Positions 46,029 to 57,560 of a DNA stretch of 64,000 nt are shown piece after piece; positions within the stretch are counted from its first letter, which is position 1; each line of letters opens with the position of its first letter. Under the pieces are notes generated by a model. It saw nothing but the letters and a program-made list of their open reading frames with translations. It was not told the DNA's origin and searched no databases. Origin of the DNA: Lithospermum erythrorhizon (Eukaryota; Streptophyta; Magnoliopsida; Boraginales; Boraginaceae); assembly GCA_019722365.1 (NCBI GenBank), contig JADFUC010000891.1, forward strand, positions 20,185 to 84,184. Direction: 5' to 3'. Made by a program: the position numbers and the translations under genes.

Positions 46029-48560
46029 CTAATCTTCATTCAATGAGCTTTCGTTTTCTTGAGTGTTTTTTCCAAAATAGTTCTGCTCTGAGTCATCGTC
46101 CTCATCGGGGGTAGTCCGATGCGTCGATACGATTGAGCTATTGCTATTTCCACTTAACCTCACGCTCCTCTCCAATAATAGCAGCCTTCTCTTCAATAAT
46201 GTCAGCATCATCGGTTTGATATACAAGAACGGGAGGAGGTTGTCGCTCCTCTTGGAAGACATCTTCAGTATTCAAAGCGGACACATCCATTACGCATATG
46301 AGTCAATCCTTCGGCTTCTAGCATTCATTTTCGTACGACATCCCTTTGCTTATGTCGGTTGAGATATAACGAAGATAAACATACTTGTTGTGCCTGCGAT
46401 GCTAGGATGGATCATCTTTAGAACCTCTGGTTGTGTGTTTGATTTGAACCATCCCATTCTTCGGATGCACCTGCATCCACTTGCTGGTATCAAACCAGAA
46501 ATACTTGAAAGAGTACAACTTTGTATCGTGGAGTGTGAGCGTCACGTTAACTCCCAAATCTCCTCAATCACACCATAGTAGTCAACACTGTCTTCACCTT
46601 CGTAGCAGGAACCTTTGACACAAACTCCGCTGTTGTAAGTGGTTCTATTACCATCGTCCTGTTTGATGTCAAAGTAGTACCCGTTGATGTAGTAGCCTTT
46701 GTACCTTTTGATTTTTAAGTGCGGGGCTAATGAGAGTGTATAGAGAGGGAGAGCATTTTGGTCAATGTTATCCATCTACGCTTCGCGAAACCATTCACGA
46801 AATTGTTGGTCACGTCTCGATTTTCTTTTGTTCGACTCGGGATCCAACTCGTCGAGTGACTATGGTAGTACTAAGAGGAAGCGTTATTTGTTTAGTTAAC
46901 AACTATATCATGTACCAAATGAGTGGTAAATTTTAAATATACACTTACTGGAGATGTTCTTGTACTTCAGGTGTGTTGCAGAGAATATATGCATGGCGTA
47001 ATTGTATTCTTCATTCTCCATCCAGTATCTATGTTTCACCACAAACGTGCCGTCCTGGATAATGAAACAACGGCCAGGCATTTGGGTCTTCGGTTGATTT
47101 GAGGTACATGCCTCCTAGGCGATTTAAATTAGTTTCTATTCGCCCTCGTAGCCAGGCAATTTGAAACCCTCTTTGACGAAATATGCCTCACATATTTACC
47201 AGGCACTTCCAACATGTGCCTTTTGTCTCACCATTTTCTTCAATCCTCTAAAAAGCTAAACATTGTAATATATATTATTAAATTATTAAACATATAAATA
47301 TTATAAGATTGAAATAAAGTGAAATACTCACGACTCAAAAGGGTACATCCATCTATATTTCACGGGACCTCCATGAAAAGATTCATATGGTAAATCACAA
47401 ATGTATTGGTAGGTACTCCATTACATAGAAAAATACGAGGTAAATAACCTCTCCATCTTGCAAATTATCTCAGCGATATTGCGCTTAATTTGTACATGTT
47501 CCACATTAAGAGTTGCTGCTGAAATATTACGAAAGAAAAAGCACCACTCTATAATAGTTTCCCATATGTCATCGTCAGGACGTGGCGAATTCTGAGAAGT
47601 AATTTCTGCACAATAATATGCATGTCGTGACTTTTCAGCCCGGTGAAGTTCACATTCCCTGCACATCGGCAATGTTTGAAGCATATCCATCGGGTAACTG
47701 TAAACGGGACAACCATTTCCTAAACGCTTTTTGCTCCGGTGGTTTTAAAGTATAAGTCGCTCTTGGTTTCACCCTCTTCCCACCTACTATATGTACCATA
47801 TGCATGTCGGGTCTAGAACAATGAGTCGCCACGTCAATCCTTGCCCGCTCATTGTCTTTAGTTTTCCCTGCAACATCCATTACCGTATGTAATGCATTTT
47901 CAGCATTGTTTTTCTCTGTGTGCATGAAGTCGATGTTATTAATGCGATTTTGTTAAGTCGACCAATAACTCAACTCATGAAATATCTCACTTCTTGCACG
48001 GTTATTGCTAATGTTATACCCGTGTCCTATGTTACTTGTTTGTTTTCCCAAAGACATCGAGGATCTAACAAAGTAACCATCGATACAATTCATTTCATCA
48101 AATTAAGCTCTTGTTCTTTGTGTATGACACGTTGATTTCTCATAAATGCATGTGCTCCCACTCTAAACCGATCGCCCTTGAGGTAGGAAAAGAGGCGGTG
48201 ACAATCAATTCCTTTGTGCTTCCGACCCTCTTGTAGACGAAAAGACTTAGTATTCTCCATACAGTATGGACATGCTAACTTACCATGCGTGCTCCATCCG
48301 GATAACATCATGCGGAAAGTAAGCTAATCGTCCACATCAAAAGCAACTCTCAATGTTGGGAGTCATCGCTAAGATGCATCCAAATGTCTCCAATACTAGT
48401 ATTCCACAAAACCTTCAACTCATCAATCGAAATTAAAGAGAAAACATCAATATCTCTCCCAGGGATTGGCTGGCGGGTATAATTAGGGATAAGAACAAAT
48501 ATGGCTCCCTTCATGCACAATCCCGGTGGTAGAATTTATACCACACGGATGATCAGCGGC
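46029..48560 (-). pseudogene. CACTA 2 TnpD-type transposase, truncated
   Basis: Minus-strand blocks: 'HEGSHICSYP' (about 48510), 'MLSGWSTHGKLACPYCMENT' (48308) with 'CHRLFSYLK', 'MHTEKNNAENALHTVMDVAG' (47925), 'KTKDNERARIDVATH', 'WLSRLQLPDGYASNIADVQG' (47710), 'WETIIEWCFFF' (47560), DUF4218/DUF4216-like segments (47500-46550), and an acidic C-terminus ending 'TQENESSLNED' (stop 46029-46031). The wording is close to the CACTA 1 transposase (for example 'PDGYASNIA'). The N-terminal transposase-associated domain is missing: upstream of 48560 the sequence becomes AT-rich and then G-rich noncoding. Internal stops exclude function. Confidence 0.8.
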
Positions 48561-48960
48561 CAAGAAAGGAAATATTAGCGTCGACTTGCAATAACTAACA
48601 ATAATTAGAATTAAATTGAAATTAAAATATGAACAACTAACAATAACTAACAATAAAATTGAAATTAAAAAATAATTAAACTAACTAACAATAATTTAAA
48701 CACATTCAATAACCAACAATAATTCGGAAAAAAAACTAACCTTTGAAATGAGGGAGAACTTGGGGGGCACGAAAAACAAGGGATGAGGGAGTAGTTGGGG
48801 GCGGAATTGGTGGGGGAGTAGTTGAGGGCGGCGGAATTGGTGGGGGAGAGGTGGAGGAGGCGGCGGAGGCGGGTGGAGAGGCGGAGAGAGGTGGGGGAAG
48901 TGGCGGTTGGTTTGGGCGGAATTATTTCGAATATATAGCAGATGAATGGCGTCGGTGTAT
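48561..48960. other. CACTA 2 noncoding segment
   Basis: 'aacaataactaacaat' repeats (48590-48730), then a G-rich block 'gggggagaggtggaggaggcgg' (48790-48900). No gene recognised. It ends at the target site of the solo LTR. Confidence 0.5.
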
Positions 48961-48965
48961 TAAAT
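48961..48965. repeat. Target-site duplication of the solo LTR (left)
   Basis: TAAAT immediately before the LTR. The identical TAAAT follows it at 51543-51547. Confidence 0.9.
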
Positions 48966-51542
48966 TGTAACGACCGCCCGGTCGGCCGCCTGAGAATGAA
49001 ATCATTATAATCCGGAACACCAGAGTCACCAAACCGATGGACGACTCAGTTTAAAGAACTACTCGTTTCATCCAAAAATTTGATTACAATTAAAATTTCT
49101 CAATAAAATAGTTTTTAAAATTTACAATCCATCAGGTGATATCTAACCAACCAACTCCATATATATACAACATATCCCAAAAAGACAGTAATGCACATGA
49201 AATACAACGAAGAGGAAATCTTGTATCTTGAATACAAAAACAATTGCACGACAAGGCTAAAGTTTGAAAAATAAAGTACAACAATAAAAAAGCGGTTGAC
49301 AACACATCAAAAATGAGGCTGTGTGAGGATCCTCGGCTTCACCCGATGCTCACATACTCGGATCAAACTCTCCAGCGGCCTCACGGCTCCAACTAGCCCG
49401 TCACGTCAACTGGCACAAATGAAATGCCGCCCAACGCGAAAAAGGGTGTAAGCTGCGAAGCTTAGTGAAACTTAACACAGGGGTGAACTTACCATACGGA
49501 ATGAGATAGACAAATATTATAATAGTCAATATGAATAAATACATATATATCGAGGGACTAACTAATAAGCCATACAATAAGATTCCAAAGAGGTCTCGGG
49601 CACACAATCACCCAACATGAAATCACAAAACTTCGACAAGCAGCTATAACTCTAGTCATCACCTTCTATCTCTCATATCTCATAAGTATACCACCCTCTA
49701 ATGCGCATGTACTCAATCCGTCTACCTACGAGGAATGGATCAATCGCTAATAAATACTAACGGTTATACCGTGGTATAAGGCCCGACATCAACAATGCTA
49801 TAGCAAAGTGATAATAGATCTCTACTTGCATTTATACCAAGTATAAGGCCAAGCATGACAATGCACATAGCAAAGTGATAATAGATCTCACACTACACTT
49901 ATATCGAAGTATAAGGCCAACACCAACAATGCACATAGCAAAGTGATAATAGATCTCCCCACCTTTTGCACTTATGCGGAAGTATAAGGCCAATAGCATC
50001 ATATCTGCCAAGGAAGGAGAATCACCTAGCCCATAATCATCCCAATATAGGGTCATATCCAACTTCTGATGTCACCTCGAGAGATTCTGCTTCCTAACTC
50101 AACCAACACCTCTCGATGACAACCAACTACTCTACTCCCCGAACAATATCAAGCAGCGGCTAAACATCACAATCATAAATCAATCACAACGCCCGACAAG
50201 ATACATAAATACATAAGTGCATGAGGCCACAAAGAATCTACTTGATGCCGACAAGTACCAATCGAAACATAAGTTGGGAGTTCAAGCTATTACTTACCTC
50301 AAGCAAATCTTCAACGCCACAGAATTACAATCGCATAATCATAACATGGCTCACACAAATGCACCACACATAATCATACAACAATTACATGTATATCATT
50401 CTCACGTAATCATAACACAATGACATGTACATCATTCTCACATAATCATACCACAATAACATGTGTCACACAATTTAAAGTAAGTACGTAAAGTAGCACC
50501 CGTGAGATAAGTACTCACCTCTGCTAGCTACCACAAAAACCTTCGCGAAACACAATCACGGTAACTGCCCCTTTCCACGATCAACGCCTAACAAAACACC
50601 CAGAAAGTATAATCAAAACCTACTACTATACTTGCGTTCTAGAAGATACACAACCAACTCTTAGTGGAACGATTTCTAAACGGTCTATAATGACGGATAA
50701 AACAACGAAATAATAACCCCGTCGGACACAACCCAATCGGTTCCCGCTAGAATTCCACCTTATTACTTTAACATTTCAAATCAACATAAGTCTCCTAGTC
50801 AACCCTCAAGTCCATAATTAACAACCTATACTCCAAAATATCAAGTACAACTCAATTTACAAATCACACTTTTCAACATAACTCCCTTTAATCAATTTTA
50901 AATCACAATTTTAATATTACAATAGCTATAATAAGGTCCCAATATAACCTCCTATACATTTAAAGTCTTATAAAAATATCAACAATAAAAGTCAACTAAA
51001 ACCTAGAAAAGTCAACTAAATCTCAAACATCATAAACAACCTCCTAAATCATGAATTACTCACTTATATACATCATAGCACCACCAACAAACAATAAAAG
51101 CATCATAAAGGTGAGTTATACCCAAAAAGTCAAGCATTAAAAATCAACCAAAACTCTATTTTCATACCTCAAATTTGTAGGAAAGATGTTGGGAAAGCCT
51201 TAACAATCAACTTGAGGATCTTTATTAGCAACAAAGTGAAGAAATGGAAGAAAAATTTTTGGTGTTTGCTTAAGGGGTCTCGGCCAAGCTCTCAAAAAGA
51301 TGAAGAAGAAGATTTTTGTGTTTGATGAATAGTGGATGAGGATGGAAGACTTAACACTTAAGTCTTGGAAGTTTGCACAGGAGTCTGTGCCCGAATCAAG
51401 CGAATCGAGTTATCGAACGACTTAACGATCTAACTTAACTCGAATTTCCCCCCGTTACTACCACTAAATTATAAATGTAATTCGGCTCAAATAATTTTTG
51501 CAATTAATACTATTATCGAAATTGGCGGAGCAGGTTATTACA
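48966..51542 (-). mobile_element. Solo gypsy LTR (2577 bp)
   Basis: Begins TGTAACGACC and ends GGTTATTACA, the inverted form of the plus-strand LTR that begins TGTAATAACC and ends TTACA. It has perfect TAAAT duplications on both sides and no internal region, so it is a solo LTR left by LTR-LTR recombination. It keeps the conserved 'gggtgtaagctgcgaagctt' block (about 49443), the decayed hairpin array (49770-50000), and 'gcacccgtgagataagtact' (about 50495), which matches 'agtacttatctcacgggtgc' at 54151 inverted. It is inserted in CACTA element 2. Confidence 0.92.
49770..50000 (-). repeat. Decayed hairpin array in the solo LTR
   Basis: Units such as 'tttataccaagtataaggcc', 'cttatatcgaagtataaggc' and 'cttatgcggaagtataaggc' are reverse complements of the GGCCTTATACTTCGGTATAA unit of the plus-strand LTRs. 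They are interleaved with 'caatgcacatagcaaagtga', giving a longer period of about 65 bp. Confidence 0.8.
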
Positions 51543-51887
51543 TAAATAATATAATTAATTTTGCATTTAATTTTAAACGGTTACAAAATTTAAATTCCCG
51601 ACACCAACTCGACGCAACACTTATATTTTTAATTTAATTTATTATTACTTTTTAAGAGAATAAACACTTAAATAATACCCGCCAACCCGACGCCAACTAT
51701 TTTTATTTTATAATTATTTTTCAAATCTAAAAAGTTTAATTAATACCCGTCTCTAGACGATGCCATTTCGCCAAGTTTATGACTCGCACATATCTGAGCG
51801 ATTACAATAGATGCAAACCCCAGCCACCCGATGCTAACAATAGCGTCGGAAGTGCTGGCTTATTTGTAGTGCGCTTTCCGATAGTGC

Positions 51888-52262
51888 ATTTGAACTTGAG
51901 AACTAGTTTTTAAAGAAAGTAAAAGGTTTTTGATTTATCTAGAATAAAATTTATCAATTGTATCTAGAGTAATCATCCACACTAAGAAACACATATTTAT
52001 TTCCTCAATGCTCTCTAACTGCATTGGTCCATCAACTCCATGTGCATGAATATAGAACCGTGCTGGTTACCATATGGTGTGACGTCTTAGCCTGTTTCCG
52101 ATTTCACATTCTCCACATCCATTGTTTTTTATCTGATATTAAGCTCTGGCAGTCCTCTAACTACTTTGCAACAACTATAATTTTTCAATTTTTTCTTGAA
52201 ATTCTTATGCTGACCTTCTGTGCCATAATTCTACTCTACTTTGATGGGAATACACAATTGTA
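51888..52262 (-). pseudogene. Copia 1 GAG-pre-integrase and integrase N-terminus
   Basis: The minus strand, with frame changes, reads 'ELWHRRSA' (about 52245), 'VVRGLPELN' (about 52165), 'MHMELMDQ' (about 52040, for the usual HxDLxGP), 'VDDYSRYN' (about 51975), and 'DKSKTF..L*KLVLKFK' (about 51930-51888). This is the normal copia integrase order up to the point where CACTA 2 interrupts it. Confidence 0.75.
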
Positions 52263-52285
52263 TTATCAAGCTCTTCTACCATTCT

Positions 52286-52425
52286 TGTAGAATATTATTA
52301 TTATTTCTTGAATGAATATTAAAATTATATGTGTAGCCTATGTATACAAGATAGATAAACTCTATGGGCTAGCCCGATACAATGACATGTGGTAAATATT
52401 CACTATTGATTTATACACTAATACA
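52286..52425 (-). repeat. Short LTR of copia element 2 (140 bp)
   Basis: On the minus strand it begins TGTATTAGTG and ends ATTCTACA (TGT...ACA ends). It is preceded by a G-rich tract 'ccgagggggtg' that can serve as polypurine tract and by the end of the RNase H frame. A length of 140 bp is at the short end for copia LTRs. The matching 5' LTR is not in the window. Confidence 0.6.
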
Positions 52426-52479
52426 CCCCCTCGGAAGGCGGGAGGAGGAGACAGGGCAGAGGCTGACTTTGAAAAATCG

Positions 52480-53060
52480 GTAAATAATATGAGTGGTAGG
52501 CCTTTGGTGAAGATGTCGGCAATTTGATATCGGGATGGGACATGAAGAACTCGTACATCACCACGAGCTACTTTTTCTCGAACAAAATGTATGTCAATCT
52601 CGACATGCTTAGTGCGTTGATCTTTGAGCAGTTCTCGAGAGGGTAGATAGTACTAGCATTGTCACAATATGCAAATGGTGGCTTTGGTGAGAGGATAGTG
52701 AAGTTCAAAGCAATTGCGGAGCCAACAAGCTTCAGAGACGACACTCGCGACACCACGATATTCTACCTCGGCACTGGAACGAGATATGGTGGCCTGGCGC
52801 TTAGAAGACCAGGAGATTAGATTATCACCTAAAAATACACAGAAACCAGAAGTAGACTTTCTCGTATCCGGGCATCCGGACCAATCTGCATCAGTGTAAG
52901 AAACTAAAGCGCAAGAAGAAGACTTGTATAGGTGGAGGCCATAATCTAGAGTACCCTGTAAATAACGCACCACTCGCTTGAGAGCAAGCATATGATCTGT
53001 CATAGGAGCATGCATGAAGAGACATATCTATTGAACGGCATAAGAGATGTCCGGTCTGGT
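52480..53060 (-). pseudogene. Copia 2 RNase H and RT C-terminus
   Basis: Minus-strand 'HAPMTDHMLALKRVVRYLQG' (53012), 'LDYGLHLYKSS', 'YTDADWSGCPDTRKSTSGFC' (about 52900), 'DNLISWSSKRQATISRSSAE' and 'VEYRGVASVVSEACWLRN' are followed by 'YCDNAST' and 'VLHVPSRYQIADIFTKGLPL' (about 52550-52495). All copia RNase H landmarks are present. One frameshift lies near 52670 and there are a few stops, so it is better preserved than copia 1. Confidence 0.9.
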
Positions 53061-53065
53061 AAATG

Positions 53066-55794
53066 TGAGATAACCCGTTCGTAAAAAATAAAAAATTCGG
53101 TTGGTGGTGGGACACGGAGATAGTATAAAATAATTTCGGAATAAAATCGATGTAGAGACTAGTATTATAGGAGTTGTAGTTTGTAATGTGAAAAATTTTA
53201 CGTTTGGAATGGTTCATTGACATTTAATTCTGGAAAGTGGAGAAATTAACCCAAAGAGCAAGTAGGGACTCAAAGGCTATTCTTAAATATATTCTCATCC
53301 TTATCCAACGCGCATCATCTCCACAACTTCAAAAATCCTTCTTCTTCTTAGCAGCCGGCGAGACTTTCCCTCCTCCCCCTTGAAATTTTCTTCTATTTCT
53401 CTTCGATTGTTGCTCAAACTCAAAGATGTCGTTGGTTGAATATCTTCCCTGTCATCTTCTTTGAATTAAGGTAAGAAAAGTTCAAATCTTTGGAAGGATA
53501 TTTCATAGGTTTTGACATAATTGACTTTTAGTTGTTTTGTTAAATTGAATTTAATTGTGTTTCTAAGTTTGTTATGGGTAGTGATATGATGAATATAAGT
53601 AGTTAGTTCATGAGTTAAGATGTTGTTTGAGGATTATGGTGATAAGGTTGACTTTTTCTAGGATTGAATTGACTTTTTGTTGTTGACTTTTTTATAAGAC
53701 TTTAAATAATATGCGGGGAGGTGTGGGACCTTATTATATTTTTTTGTAGGTTAAATTGTGATTTATAATCGATTAGAAGGGGTTAGGTTGAAAGTGTGAT
53801 TGGCCCAAGTTGGTAGTAATTGAGATTTTTGGAGTGTAGGTTGTTATTTATGGACTTGAGGGTTAAATAAGATGACTTATAAGTTGATATTGAAATGTTA
53901 AAGTGATAAGGTGGAAATTTTAGAGGGGGGCCGATTGGGTTGTGTCCGACGGGGTTGTTATTCGTTGTCTTGATAGTGCGTTTTAGACCGTTTGTGATCG
54001 TTCCACTTAGAGTTGGTATGTATCTTAGAGCACCGGCATAGTAGTAGGTTTTGATTGTACTTTCCGGGTGTTTTGTTAGGCGTTGATCGTGGAAAGGGGC
54101 AGTTACCGTGATTGTGATTTCGCGAGGATTTTGTGGTAGCTAGCAGAGGTGAGTACTTATCTCACGGGTGCTACATTACGTACTTACTTTAAATTGTGTG
54201 AAACATGTCATTGTGGTATGATTATGTGAGAATAGTATACATGTCATTGTTGTATGATTATGTGTGATTCATTTGTGTGAGCCATGATATGATTATGTGA
54301 TTGTATTTCTGTGGCGTTGAAGATTTGCTTGAGGTAAGTAATAGCTTGAACTCTCAACTTACGTTTCTTGTGTTCTGTGGCCTTGTCGGCATTTCTGTGT
54401 TCCGTGGCCTTGTCGGCACTTCTGTATTTCTGTGGCCTTGTCGGCGGTTCTGATTGATTTTTGATTGTGAGACGTTTAGCTGTGTGCTTTGATATTGTTT
54501 GGGAATAGAGTAGTTAGTTGTTGGGAGGTGTTGGTTGGAGTTATGCGTGACTTTGAGGTGACTTGAGTATTAGGATATGACCCTATAGTTGGGATGATTA
54601 GGGGTTAGGTGACTCTCCTTCCTTGCAGGATATGTGAAGGTGGCCTTATACTGATATAAGTGCGGTTTGGCCTTATACTTCGGTATAAGTGCGGTTGTAT
54701 ATACTTCGGTATAAAGTGCGGTTTTATTATATACTACGGTATAAGTGCGGTTTGGCCTTATACTTCGGTATAAGTGCGGTTTGGCCTTATACTACGGTAT
54801 AAGTGCGGTTTGGCATATAATCACGGTATAAGTGCGGTTTTGGCCTTATACTTGATTATAGTGCGGTTTGGCACTTTAACTTTTGGTATAAGAAGCGATA
54901 TGATTATCTATGACCCCTTTGCTGTGTGCATTGTTGGTGTTGGCCTTATACTACGGTATAAGAGGCGGTGTTTGTCGCGATTGGTTCATTCCTCTGAGGT
55001 AGGCCAGTTGAGCATATCGCAGCATTCTGAGTTGGTATAGTTGTGGAGATATGAGATAGATGTTTGATGGCTAGAGTTACCTCGAAAGTTGTTATTTGAA
55101 TCTGTGATTTTATTCTGGTGATTCTGTGCTTTATTGAGACTGTATTATATCTTGACATGTTATGCTAAGACCTTCTTTGGAATTTTACTTGGAAATATGA
55201 CCTTATTAGGTAGTCCTGGGTATATACATATTTATTCATATTTGACTATATCAATGGCGCCTCGTTTCGTATGGCTTAAGTTTCACCCCTGTGTTAAGTT
55301 TTCACTAAGCTTCGCGGCTTACACCCCTATTCGTTTTGGGCGGCATTTCATTTGTGCCAGGTTGACAGGCGGGCAGTTGAGTCAGGAGGCTGTTTGAGAG
55401 TTTATATTCCGAGTGGCTAGGTGAGCATCGGGTGGCTGAGGATCCTCACAGTCTCGTTTTGTTGTGTTGTCAACCGTTTCTTGATTGTTGTATTTCATTT
55501 TCAGACTTTAGCCTTGTCGGCAATTATTTTGTATTCAGGATACGGTATTTACTCTCAGTTGTAGCCTTGCCGGCATTACTGTCTTTTTGAGATATGTTGT
55601 ATATATATGGAGTTGGTTGGTTAGATATCACCTTGATGGATTGTAAATTTTAAAAACTGTTTTAAATTTTAATTGTAAATCAAATTTTGGATAAAGCCAG
55701 TAGTTCTTTAAAATGGTGATCCATGGTATGGTGACTCTGGTGAGATTATAATGACTCTCACCTCGGGGCTGACCGACTGGGGCGGGTAGTTACA
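53066..55794 (+). repeat. 5' LTR of the gypsy element (2729 bp)
   Basis: Starts TGAGATAACCCG (TGTAATAACCCG in the 3' copy) and ends GTAGTTACA. It carries the hairpin array (54641-54970), 'agtacttatctcacgggtgc' (54151) and the 'actaagcttcgcggcttac' block (55305). The following internal sequence 'gatgtctccaggcttaggtt' is a poor match to a tRNA primer site. Confidence 0.92.
54641..54970 (+). repeat. Hairpin array in the 5' LTR (about 10 units)
   Basis: Tandem 29-bp units GGCCTTATACTTCGGTATAA + GTGCGGTTT. Each holds the inverted repeat CTTATAC-(TTCG/TACG)-GTATAAG. About ten units occur, some degraded ('cttgattatag', 'ataatcacggtata'). One unit is set apart by about 60 bp ('tgattatctatgacccc'). 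Confidence 0.92.
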
Positions 55795-55943
55795 GTTTTG
55801 ATGTCTCCAGGCTTAGGTTTCCAGTGCTTGGGTTATACACATTGGTTGTATGTTGAGCTTGTTTTCCTTGTGAGTTGTTATGAGTGGTGTCTTTTGTTGA
55901 AAAAAAATCTGAGTCTTTTCTTTTGTTGCGTAGACTGTTGAGG

Positions 55944-57010
55944 ATGCCACCCAGAGTACGTGGAAGGGCTAGAGCTGTGAGAGGCGCTCGAGGTAGAGCG
56001 AGAGGTGCCAGGGGTAGGGCCAGAGGCGGAGGCCGAGCTGGTAGGGGGATAGCTGTCGATGAGTACAGCGTGGACCAGCGAGATGCAGGTGCATTCGTGA
56101 GGCATGTTGAGGAGGATGAGGTAGACCTCGGGGAGGATAGTGTATATGCCGGATGGCCGAGCGGCAGGAGGTCAAATTCCAGAGTAAATTGTTTGACCGG
56201 TTTCTAAAGAGATCCTCCAAAGTTTCGGAAATTCGCGGAAGCAGGCTAGTGAGTTCATTGACATGAAGTACATCTTTGAGCCCGATGGGTATTGTGGGGC
56301 GAGATGAGAGTGAAGTTTGCTACTTATAGACTTCACGAGAGTGCCCGTGACTGGTGGGAGAACCTGAGTGCGTCTTTGACTGCGAGAGGGGAGATTCATG
56401 TTTCCTGGGAGCGATTTGTTGAGCTCTTCCGGGAGAACTATTGCTTAGAGACCCACATGGCGGCTTTGGAGAGAGAGCTGATTTCGCTGACGCAGGGTTC
56501 GAGGTGCGTAGAGGAGTATGAGAAATAGTTAAAGTGATATGTGGGCTACTTTCTAATGTTTATCCGGTACTAGGCGAGAGGATCACTAGATTCGAGGATG
56601 GAGTTGGCGTGGGGAGTGCGTCGCGGATCTGGCCCGATGATTTTACCATTTCCATGTTGTGAGTAATCACGAAGATGGAAATGGGGTCGCGAGCCGAGGC
56701 AGTGGGTCGGAGAGTCGACCTAAGACTTTCGATTCACGATAGGCCTACTAGCTCTAGAATTTGAAAGAGGGCAGACAGCGAGTCGTCTGGCGGAGACCAC
56801 TTGATTATCGACGGTTAAGCAGTTATTCCACCGCTCATACACTTACGGTGGATACTGCCGAATCCGGCGGGTCCCAGTGGTCTTTCGGGGGTTCGAGAAA
56901 GGTGCTCGGATGTAACCGTTGTGGCCAGATTGGGCACAGGCAGTAGGATTGCGGGAGAGGGTGATCATATGTTATCGATGCAGCGGCGGGGCATCGGCGA
57001 AGAGATTGCC
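55944..57010 (+). pseudogene. Gypsy gag with RG-rich N-terminus and two zinc knuckles
   Basis: ATG at 55944 opens 'MPPRVRGRARAVRGARGRAR', an Arg/Gly-rich leader. The Retrotrans_gag core follows in another frame at 56300-56526: 'VKFATYRLHESARDWWENLS', 'WERFVELFRENY', 'ELISLTQGSRCVEEYEK'. Two CCHC-type knuckles lie at about 56912-57000: 'CNRCGQIGHRQ*DC' (a stop within it) and a second, eroded 'GHRRRDCP'. At least three frameshifts and several stops break the gene. The RG-rich leader would favour nucleic-acid binding; that is inference. Confidence 0.85.
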
Positions 57011-57179
57011 CCCGGCTTTCAGAGGCGCTAGTACTTGACATCATTCGATGCCGGGCGGTTATGAGGAGGTCGTGGTGAGTCGATTCGGAGGCCGTGGGGG
57101 GCCGGGGATCTGGTGGAGGGACCTTAGAGGTGTCGTTGGTAGCGACGAGGCCCGGGCAGTCGAGGCCAGATTCATGCCG

Positions 57180-57560
57180 TTACTCATCAGGAGGCACACG
57201 ATACCCCCAGAGTGGTGACAGGTACATTATTCTTGTGTGATATTGAGGCTAGAGTGTTGTTTGATTCTGAGGCTACAATTTTTTGTTTCGGAGTTTTTAT
57301 TTACGCCTTATTTTTTATGTTGTGTGCCTATCTCACTTGAGATTATGATGATACCCGGTAGGGAGAATTCGGTTGTGGTTAGACATGTATATAGGGTGTC
57401 CTTTGAGTGTATGTAGTCGGGTTGTTATACGTCGATTTACTTCCATTTTGAGCTTTTGATTTCGATCTTATCATGGGGATGGATTGGTTGAAACATGCGT
57501 ACGTAATTGATTACTATCGGAAGGAGATTACTTTAAGGTAGGTTTTGGGAGACGGATATC
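57180..57560 (+). pseudogene. Gypsy protease, active site altered
   Basis: 'VTGTLFLCDIEARVLFDSEA' is readable at 57217-57273. The usual D-S/T-G is here D-S-E (codons 57262-57270), so the catalytic glycine is replaced. 'SVVVRHVYRVSFECM' and a 'GMDWL'-like segment follow (about 57475), fitting the retropepsin end. Frameshifts occur in between. Together these make the protease inactive. Confidence 0.75.

Larger units (their letters stand above)
45120..51886 (-). mobile_element. CACTA element 2, nested in copia 1, carrying a solo LTR
   Basis: A TnpD-type transposase remnant (46029-48560) and a right terminus at 51871 or 51886 identify a second CACTA. Read inward from 51886 the end is CACTATCGGAAAGCG, directly followed by CACTACAAATAAGCC, so two CACTA starts lie 15 bp apart. 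Motif 'ccgatgctaacaat' recurs near both sides (about 45797 and 51826). The left inverted end was not found, and 45115-45420 is AT-rich with 'aaaacatataaaa' repeats, so the left boundary is approximate. Confidence 0.65.
42900..52285 (-). mobile_element. Ty1/copia element 1, minus strand, split by CACTA element 2
   Basis: The copia polyprotein can be followed on the minus strand: GAG-pre-integrase and integrase N-terminus at 52262-51888, then a break, then the integrase core from about 45115, RT (44230-43500) and RNase H (43441-42928). The integrase text stops at 'KLVLKFK' near 51888 and resumes near 45115 a few residues further on ('EFFVFYDKEGI'), so about 6.8 kb has been inserted. LTR ends were not found. 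At 52286 it abuts the short LTR of copia element 2. Confidence 0.8.

Noticed and set aside
55878..56220. Minus-strand Ser/Pro-rich frames over the gag leader
   Set aside because: Antisense of the Arg/Gly-rich gag N-terminus; the composition is explained by the complementary strand.
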